Assembly: GCA_019347775.1 (NCBI GenBank)
Contig: JAHWKP010000059.1
Coordinates: 1 to 9,343 of the forward strand
From: Actinomycetota bacterium
Lineage (GTDB): Bacteria > Actinomycetota > Acidimicrobiia > Acidimicrobiales > JAHWKP01
DNA length: 9,343 nucleotides
Direction of reading: 5' to 3'
Below, piece by piece: positions 5,347-9,343 of this stretch (position 1 is the first letter of the stretch; every line of letters starts with the position of its first letter). The position numbers and the translations under genes were made by a program. The notes beneath the pieces were generated by a model. That model worked only from the letters and a program-made list of their open reading frames with translations, did no database searches and was not told where the DNA came from.

Positions 5347-7800
5347 ATGAGTGACCAGAGCGGGTCCGGCGCGCAGCTCACCTTCGGGTCGGTCGAGAAC
5401 ATCGACCTGCAGGAGGAGATGGAGCGCTCCTTCCTCGAATACGCCATGTCCACGATCATGCGGCGCGCCTTGCCCGACGCGCGCGACGGGTTGAAGCCGG
5501 TGCACCGGCGGATCCTCTACGCCATGCACGACCTCGGGTTCAGGCCGGATCGACCTCACGTCAAGTGCGCCAAGGTCACCGGCGAGACCATGGCCAACTA
5601 CCACCCGCACGGCGACGGCGCCATCTACGACGCCCTCACGCGCATGGCTCAACCCTTCAGCCTGCTGCACCCTTTGATCGACTTCCACGGCAACTTTGGA
5701 TCTCCCGACTTCGCTCCGGCCGCGTCCAGATACACGGAGTGTCGGTTGGCGCCGTTGTCGCAGTCGTTGCTGGCCGGCATCGACGAAGACACGGTCGACT
5801 TCGATCCCACCTACGACGGTCGCGACCGCGAGCCGACGGTGCTCCCCGCCCGTTTCCCCAACCTGTTGGTGAACGGATCCGAGGGCATCGCGGTCGGCAT
5901 GGCGACCAGGATCCCGCCGCACAACCTCGGCGAAATCATCGACGCAACCGTCCACCTCATCGATCACCCGGACGCGACTCCCGACGACCTGATGGAGTTC
6001 GTGAAGGGTCCCGACTTCCCGACCGGCGGCGTCCTGCTGGGGCGCGCCGGGATCATGGACGCCTACCGCACGGGACGCGGGTCGGTTCGGATCCGCGGTG
6101 TCGCCGAGATCCAGGAAACCAAGCGGGGCTCGCAGATCGTCATCTCCGAGATGCCGTACCAGACGTCGGTCGGCTCGATCGCCAACCGGGTGAAGGATCT
6201 GGTCGACTCCCGCGAGCTCGAGGGCATCCGCGACATCGAGAACCTCTCTGCCGGCCACGACACCCGCCTGGTCATCTATCTGAAGCGCGACGCGAACGCC
6301 AACGTCGTTCTCAACAAGCTTTACAAGCACACGCCGCTGCAGACCTCGTTCCCCGTCAACATGGTGGCGCTGGTCGACGGCGTGCCCCGCACCCTGAACC
6401 TGGCCCAGGCGCTGTCGGCCTACGTCGACCATCAGGTCGAGGTCATCACCCGCAGGTCGCAGCACCGCCTCGCCGCCGCCCAAGCCCGGGCCCACATCGT
6501 CGAGGGCATGCTGCGGGCTCTCGACATGATCGATCGGATCATCGAGCTCATCAAGGGTTCAGCCGACCGGGGCGAGGCCCGTACCGGCTTGATGGCCGCG
6601 CCGTTCGACTTCTCCGAGATCCAGGCCAACCACATCCTCGACATGACGCTGTCGAGGCTCACTCGTCTCGGCCGCGACGAATACGAGGCCGAGATGGCCC
6701 AACTGCGCGAGACCATCGCCGCCCTCGAGTCGATCCTGGGTGATCCCGCCGAGCTGCGGGGCGTAATAAAGACCGAACTCGGTGAGGTCCGCGAGAAGTT
6801 CACCGAGCCGCGCCGTTGCCCGGTGACCCACGACCCGGGCGACATGGACGCCGAGGATCTCATCGAGGACCGGCCGGTCGTGTTCGTCATGACCAAGGCC
6901 GGCTACGTCAAGACCGTCGACGCCGATGCGTTCCGCACGCAGGGACGGGGCGGGCGGGGCGTGCAGGGGGCGAAGGTGCGCGAGGAGGATCTCGTCACCC
7001 ACATCTCGCTGACGTCGACGCACGCCTATCTGTTGTTCTTCTCGAATCAGGGCCGGGTCTTCCGTCTGAAGGCCTACGAGGTGCCGATGAAGGAGCGCAC
7101 CGCCCGGGGCACCGCCCTGGTCAACCTGCTCTCGTTGCGCCCCGACGAGCACGTCGCCGCCGTCATCGACACCCGTGAGTACCACGCCGGGCGATTCTTG
7201 GTGTTCGCCACCAAGCTCGGCCAGGTCAAGAAGACGACGTTCTCCGAGTACGACAAGAGCCGCCGTGAGGGCTTCATCGCCATCAGCCTGAAGCCGGGCG
7301 ACGAGCTCGTACGGGTCATCCAGACCTCCGGTAGCGACGACGTCTTCATGGTCAGCCGTAAGGGACAGACCATCCGCTTCTCCGAGACAGAGGTCAGACC
7401 AATGGGCCGGGATGCCGCCGGGGTGCGGGGGATGAAGCTCCGGGCCGAAGACGAGGTCGTGTCGTGCGACGTGGCCCGGGACGAGGCCGCCATCCTGATG
7501 GTCACCGACGCGGGCTACGGCAAGCGAACCCAGCTCGACAAGTTCAACGTGCAAGGCCGCGGTGGCCAGGGCGTCCGGGGCATCAAGCTGACCGCCGCCC
7601 GGGGTTCGGTCGTGGCCGCGTTCATGGTGGGACTCGAAGACGAGATCTTTCTCATCTCGACGGCCGGCGTTACCATGCGCACCGGCGTGCGGAGCATCTC
7701 GTCCCAGGGACGCGACGCCACCGGCGTTCGGGTCATGAACCTCGACCAGGGCCAGGCCGTGGCCGCGGTGTCGCCCATCCTCCAAGCCCCCGAGGAGTAA
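5347..7800 (+). CDS. gyrA: DNA gyrase subunit A
   Basis: GyrA carries the DNA-cleaving tyrosine and the wrapping domain of gyrase. Its 817 residues fit the family. The winged-helix and tower core includes HPHGD (86-90), the quinolone-determining segment GAIYD (91-95) and the active site R128-Y129 in SRYTE. The coiled-coil gate runs to about residue 480. The C-terminal beta-pinwheel begins near 507 and has a GyrA-box-like QGRGGRG (532-538) and a second box-like QGRGGQG (736-742). The presence of boxes supports gyrase rather than topoisomerase IV, despite some ParC-like sequence around the active site. There is no long acidic tail; the protein ends ILQAPEE. The gene starts 10 nt after gyrB; its Shine-Dalgarno AGGGG (5335-5339) overlaps the gyrB stop codon, suggesting translational coupling and balanced subunit output. 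Confidence 0.97.
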   Translation: MSDQSGSGAQLTFGSVENIDLQEEMERSFLEYAMSTIMRRALPDARDGLKPVHRRILYAMHDLGFRPDRPHVKCAKVTGETMANYHPHGDGAIYDALTRMAQPFSLLHPLIDFHGNFGSPDFAPAASRYTECRLAPLSQSLLAGIDEDTVDFDPTYDGRDREPTVLPARFPNLLVNGSEGIAVGMATRIPPHNLGEIIDATVHLIDHPDATPDDLMEFVKGPDFPTGGVLLGRAGIMDAYRTGRGSVRIRGVAEIQETKRGSQIVISEMPYQTSVGSIANRVKDLVDSRELEGIRDIENLSAGHDTRLVIYLKRDANANVVLNKLYKHTPLQTSFPVNMVALVDGVPRTLNLAQALSAYVDHQVEVITRRSQHRLAAAQARAHIVEGMLRALDMIDRIIELIKGSADRGEARTGLMAAPFDFSEIQANHILDMTLSRLTRLGRDEYEAEMAQLRETIAALESILGDPAELRGVIKTELGEVREKFTEPRRCPVTHDPGDMDAEDLIEDRPVVFVMTKAGYVKTVDADAFRTQGRGGRGVQGAKVREEDLVTHISLTSTHAYLLFFSNQGRVFRLKAYEVPMKERTARGTALVNLLSLRPDEHVAAVIDTREYHAGRFLVFATKLGQVKKTTFSEYDKSRREGFIAISLKPGDELVRVIQTSGSDDVFMVSRKGQTIRFSETEVRPMGRDAAGVRGMKLRAEDEVVSCDVARDEAAILMVTDAGYGKRTQLDKFNVQGRGGQGVRGIKLTAARGSVVAAFMVGLEDEIFLISTAGVTMRTGVRSISSQGRDATGVRVMNLDQGQAVAAVSPILQAPEE

Positions 7801-7818
7801 TCCCGGGGCCGCGAGCCC

Positions 7819-7846
7819 TTCCCCTCAATCTTTCGAAAGAGGGGAG
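7819..7846 (+). other. Hairpin with 12-bp palindrome between gyrA and the peptidase gene
   Basis: TCTTTCGAAAGA (7829-7840) is a perfect 12-bp palindrome. Outside it, CCCC (7821-7824) can pair with GGGG (7841-7844) across a 4-nt bulge, and T7820 with A7845. The right arm contains the purine-rich Shine-Dalgarno (AGGGGAGAGG) of the gene starting at 7853. There is no T-run after the stem, so a standard terminator for gyrA is not supported. Confidence 0.5.
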
Positions 7847-7852
7847 AGGCGC

Positions 7853-8494
7853 GTGCTCGTATGGCGGGCGTCATCAGAAACCGAACAGGGGCAGGTCTTG
7901 CCGTTGGTTGCGGCGCTCATCGCGGTCATCGGCGTGATGGCCGTGCAAGTGGGTCGGGTCGGCGAAGCGGCCTATCAACGGGCGCAGGCCCAGACCGCGG
8001 CCGACGCGGCCGCGCTGGCGGGCGTCGCCGACGGCAGAGCGGGCGCCGAGTCTGTCGCCCGGGCCAATCGAGGGCGGCTGGTGTCATACCGGGAGATCGA
8101 CGCCGATGTCCAGGTGACCGTGCGCCTGGGTGACGCCACAGCCGAGGCAAGGGCCCGGGGATCGGCTGGCGGAGGCGCCGCGTGGGCGCAGGGGTCGTCG
8201 ACGGGGTTGGCGCCCGCGATGCGGGCTGCGATCGCCAGGGCCGCGGCCCTGCTGGGTCGACCGATCCCGATCACGTCGGGGTTCCGCAGCATCGCCCAGC
8301 AGCGGGCGTTGTGGGCCCGGCGCCACACCAATCCCTATCCGGTGGCTCCGCCCGGGACGTCGATGCACGGTCGGGGGCTGGCGATCGACGTGCCGCGGTC
8401 GTTCGTGCCAGTGCTTCTGCGGGTGGCCCGGCAGGCCGGCCTCTGCCAGCCCTATCCCCGCAACGACCCGATCCATTTCGAGTTGTGCCGGTGA
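7853..8494 (+). CDS. Membrane-anchored M15/VanY-type D-Ala-D-Ala carboxypeptidase-like protein with Tad-like N-terminus
   Basis: The 213-residue protein has two parts. Residues 1-60 look like the Tad (TadE/G-like) N-terminal domain. They contain GQVLPLVAALIAVIGVMAVQ (13-32), a single membrane segment, followed by the typical QTAADAAALAG stretch (47-57). After a Gly/Ala-rich linker near 104-112, residues 120-213 match the VanY/M15 zinc peptidase fold: TSGFRS (141-146), QQRAL (149-153), GTSMHGRGLAID (168-179) and DPIHFEL (205-211). The predicted zinc ligands are H172, D179 and H208. The usual catalytic glutamate before the last histidine is replaced by D205. The family trims peptidoglycan stem peptides, so an anchored cell-wall role is inferred. 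GTG 7853 is the first in-frame start and has AGGGGAGAGG upstream. It lies 52 nt after gyrA. Confidence 0.75.
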   Translation: MLVWRASSETEQGQVLPLVAALIAVIGVMAVQVGRVGEAAYQRAQAQTAADAAALAGVADGRAGAESVARANRGRLVSYREIDADVQVTVRLGDATAEARARGSAGGGAAWAQGSSTGLAPAMRAAIARAAALLGRPIPITSGFRSIAQQRALWARRHTNPYPVAPPGTSMHGRGLAIDVPRSFVPVLLRVARQAGLCQPYPRNDPIHFELCR

Positions 8495-8521
8495 TCCACC
8501 CGGCTCGGCGACCGCTCTAGG

Positions 8522-8527
8522 TAGGCT
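8522..8527 (+). promoter_or_regulatory. Candidate -10 element (TAGGCT) before the DUF3566 gene
   Basis: TAGGCT fits the actinobacterial TAnnnT -10 consensus and lies in the 76-nt gap between the peptidase stop and the TTG at 8571. No clear -35 is visible. It could give the DUF3566 gene its own transcript starting near 8534. Confidence 0.3.
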
Positions 8528-8553
8528 GCGCACGCCCGCAGCCCCCGACTATC

Positions 8554-8561
8554 GAAGAGAG
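8554..8561 (+). promoter_or_regulatory. Ribosome binding site that selects the TTG start at 8571
   Basis: GAAGAGAG is purine rich and ends 9 nt before TTG 8571. It favours this start over the much longer open frame, which runs back inside the peptidase gene in another frame. Confidence 0.5.
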
Positions 8562-8570
8562 CGCCCCACC

Positions 8571-8936
8571 TTGGCCCAGCCCCGGCGCGGACGGCGGACC
8601 GTTCGCAAGTTCGACGTGTGGACAGTGACGCGGGCGTCGTTGCTGCTCTATCTCAGCCTGCTGATCATCTTCATCGTGGCCGGCACGATGCTGTGGCTCA
8701 TCGCGGGCCTCACCGGCACCCTCGACGCTATTCAGGATGCCATCGCCACGACCCTGGCGTTCGACTCGTTCCGTTTCGTCGGCCCCCAACTGCTCACCGG
8801 CACGGTGCTGATTGGCCTGATCATGGTGCTTGTGGGTACCGGAGTGAACGCTCTGATAGCCGTGCTCTACAACCTGATCAGCGAAGTTGTCGGCGGGATC
8901 GACATCCACGTCGAGGAGCGCGACCCCCGCCCCTAA
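8571..8936 (+). CDS. DUF3566 family transmembrane protein
   Basis: The predicted 121-residue protein has a short basic N-terminus (MAQPRRGRRTVRKFDVWTV) and two hydrophobic membrane segments, about 22-47 (RASLLLYLSLLIIFIVAGTM and on) and 72-103. An amphipathic stretch with IQDAIATTLAFDS lies between them, and the tail is acidic. Basic residues before the first segment suggest that the N-terminus is cytoplasmic. The pattern VRKFDVWTVTRASLLL followed by VNALIAVLYNLISEVVGGI is typical of DUF3566, found in Actinobacteria beside gyrA and tRNA-Ile (Rv0007 in M. tuberculosis). Its function is not established; conserved linkage to gyrA is the main clue. TTG 8571 was chosen because the frame matches the family, a purine-rich site precedes it, and earlier in-frame starts lie inside the peptidase gene. 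The exact start could be a few codons different. Confidence 0.85.
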   Translation: MAQPRRGRRTVRKFDVWTVTRASLLLYLSLLIIFIVAGTMLWLIAGLTGTLDAIQDAIATTLAFDSFRFVGPQLLTGTVLIGLIMVLVGTGVNALIAVLYNLISEVVGGIDIHVEERDPRP

Positions 8937-8969
8937 ACTGTTGCGTCCGGCGGCCCACGGCCGTCATGC

Positions 8970-9043
8970 GGGGCTATAGCTCAGCTGGTTAGAGCGCAGC
9001 ACTGATAATGCTGAGGTCCGTGGTTCGACTCCACGTAGCCCCA
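8970..9043 (+). tRNA. tRNA-Ile (anticodon GAU)
   Basis: A complete 74-nt cloverleaf is visible. The acceptor stem is GGGGCTA (8970-8976) with TAGCCCC (9036-9042), all seven pairs perfect, and the discriminator is A9043. The D stem is GCTC/GAGC, with GCTC at 8979-8982. The anticodon stem is CAGCA/TGCTG with the loop CTGATAA, giving anticodon GAT at 9004-9006. The T stem is CGTGG/CCACG with loop TTCGACT. The 3' CCA is not encoded (CTT follows), so it must be added enzymatically. A tRNA-Ile after gyrA and DUF3566 is the usual actinobacterial arrangement; the tRNA-Ala that often follows is absent from the next 300 nt. Confidence 0.97.
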
Positions 9044-9160
9044 CTTCCTGCATGAGCGTTCCCGCAGGTCAGCGACAGCGCGTCGTCGCGGCGCATTGTC
9101 CGCCCGTACCCGTCACGTACCCGGAATCGCGATCCGTACGGGCACGCCAGCCGGCGAGAT
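9044..9160. other. Intergenic region between tRNA-Ile and the convergent acetyltransferase gene, with inverted and direct repeats
   Basis: No gene is visible. GCCCGTAC (9102-9109) is the exact reverse complement of GTACGGGC (9136-9143). CGTACCCG occurs twice 11 bp apart (9105-9112 and 9116-9123), and ATCGCGAT (9126-9133) is a palindrome. Because the flanking genes converge, these may act in transcript 3'-end formation or be a binding site. There is no T-run to support a standard terminator. Confidence 0.4.
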
Positions 9161-9343
9161 CTAGCCAGGCGTGACGATGAACTGTTGTTGACCGGCGACG
9201 ACTCCGATCGGAGACAGTCCACCCTTCTGGATCGCAGTGGCCGATGCTGTGTTCCCGACCGCGCACTCAGCCCAGACGGATGCAACGCCGAGGGTGTTGA
9301 AGCAGAAGTCAACGACGGCCGCGATTGCCTCGGACGCGTACCC
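9161..9343 (-). CDS. GNAT-family N-acetyltransferase (RimJ/RimL-like), C-terminal part, truncated by the window edge
   Basis: Reading the minus strand from 9343, an open frame of 60 codons ends in TAG (complement of 9161-9163); there is no start in the window, so the gene continues to the right. The fragment opens with GYASEAIAAVVDFCFNTLGV, resembling the acetyl-CoA-binding region and following helix of RimJ/RimL-type GNAT enzymes. It continues with a NTASATAIQKGGL segment, the counterpart of the usual N.aS..v.eK.GF motif. GNAT enzymes transfer acetyl groups from acetyl-CoA to amines such as protein N-termini or small molecules; the substrate cannot be told. The last residues (QQQFIVTPG) form a short tail. 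It converges on the tRNA and is not part of the replication module. Confidence 0.65.
   Translation of the reverse strand, partial: GYASEAIAAVVDFCFNTLGVASVWAECAVGNTASATAIQKGGLSPIGVVAGQQQFIVTPG

Noticed and set aside
5293..6495. 400-codon minus-strand open frame opposite gyrB/gyrA
   Set aside because: It is antisense to conserved gyrase sequence, is rich in Val/Asp/Gly/Arg typical of high-GC codon shadows, and has no recognisable motif.
6559..7785. 408-codon minus-strand open frame opposite gyrA
   Set aside because: This is an antisense shadow of the GyrA pinwheel, with His/Asp/Gly-rich low-complexity composition and no domain signature.
5347..7800. Topoisomerase IV subunit A (parC) instead of gyrA
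   Set aside because: Some active-site sequence is ParC-like, but the GyrA-box-like motif, the pinwheel length and the position after gyrB near dnaA favour gyrase.
7801..7846. Intrinsic terminator after gyrA
   Set aside because: Stems are present but no T-run follows, and the right arm carries the ribosome site of the next gene. I treat it as a leader structure instead.
8130..8936. A 268-codon open frame taken as one long gene
   Set aside because: Its first half lies inside the peptidase gene in another frame and has arginine/glycine-rich shadow composition. Only the part from TTG 8571 looks like a real protein (DUF3566).
8989..9312. Minus-strand 107-codon open frame over the tRNA and right end
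   Set aside because: It runs through the tRNA gene and is out of frame with the GNAT fragment, which has recognisable family motifs and explains this strand better.
1..9343. CRISPR array, insertion sequence, prophage or toxin-antitoxin pair
   Set aside because: No regular spaced repeats, transposase or integrase motifs, terminal repeats or small paired genes were seen; the window is nearly filled by core replication genes.

Overview
The window is a chromosomal replication-origin neighbourhood from a high-GC Gram-positive bacterium. The gene order is dnaA (3' end) - dnaN - recF - dciA (DUF721) - gyrB - gyrA, then a small peptidase gene, a DUF3566 membrane-protein gene and tRNA-Ile(GAU). A DUF3566 gene followed by tRNA-Ile just after gyrA is a hallmark of Actinobacteria (compare Rv0007 of Mycobacterium tuberculosis). 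There is no gnd between dnaN and recF, unlike Streptomyces and mycobacteria. The downstream VanY-like gene with a Tad-like anchor does not match the textbook actinobacterial layout. A deep-branching class such as Acidimicrobiia fits, but that is inference.

Region by region: positions 1-393 are the C-terminal part of DnaA with its DNA-binding domain. Positions 394-640 are a non-coding gap holding degenerate DnaA-box-like sites, a long-loop inverted repeat, and a CTACTA element placed like a DnaA-trio; this is a candidate oriC or part of one. Positions 641-3236 carry dnaN, recF and dciA, tightly packed, with recF and dciA overlapping by 4 nt. Positions 3237-3347 carry an extended -10-like promoter, a structured leader and a strong Shine-Dalgarno for gyrB. 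Positions 3348-7800 are gyrB and gyrA, 10 nt apart and probably translationally coupled. Positions 7801-8936 hold a small predicted membrane-anchored M15/VanY-type peptidase and the DUF3566 protein. Positions 8970-9043 are tRNA-Ile. On the opposite strand at the right edge is the 3' end of a GNAT acetyltransferase gene (9161-9343) that has no start codon inside the window.

The plus-strand protein genes form a replication and topology module: initiator (DnaA), sliding clamp (DnaN), gap-repair loader (RecF), helicase loader/operator (DciA) and the supercoiling enzyme gyrase. All run in one direction, as expected for genes leading away from an origin. Five of the seven complete protein genes start with GTG or TTG.

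Most of the window is ordinary core genome, and I do not see a wholly new system. The best second-look items are the Tad-anchor/VanY fusion after gyrA, the DnaA-trio-like element upstream of dnaN, the structured gyrB leader, and unusual residues in the quinolone-related and active-site regions of both gyrase subunits.
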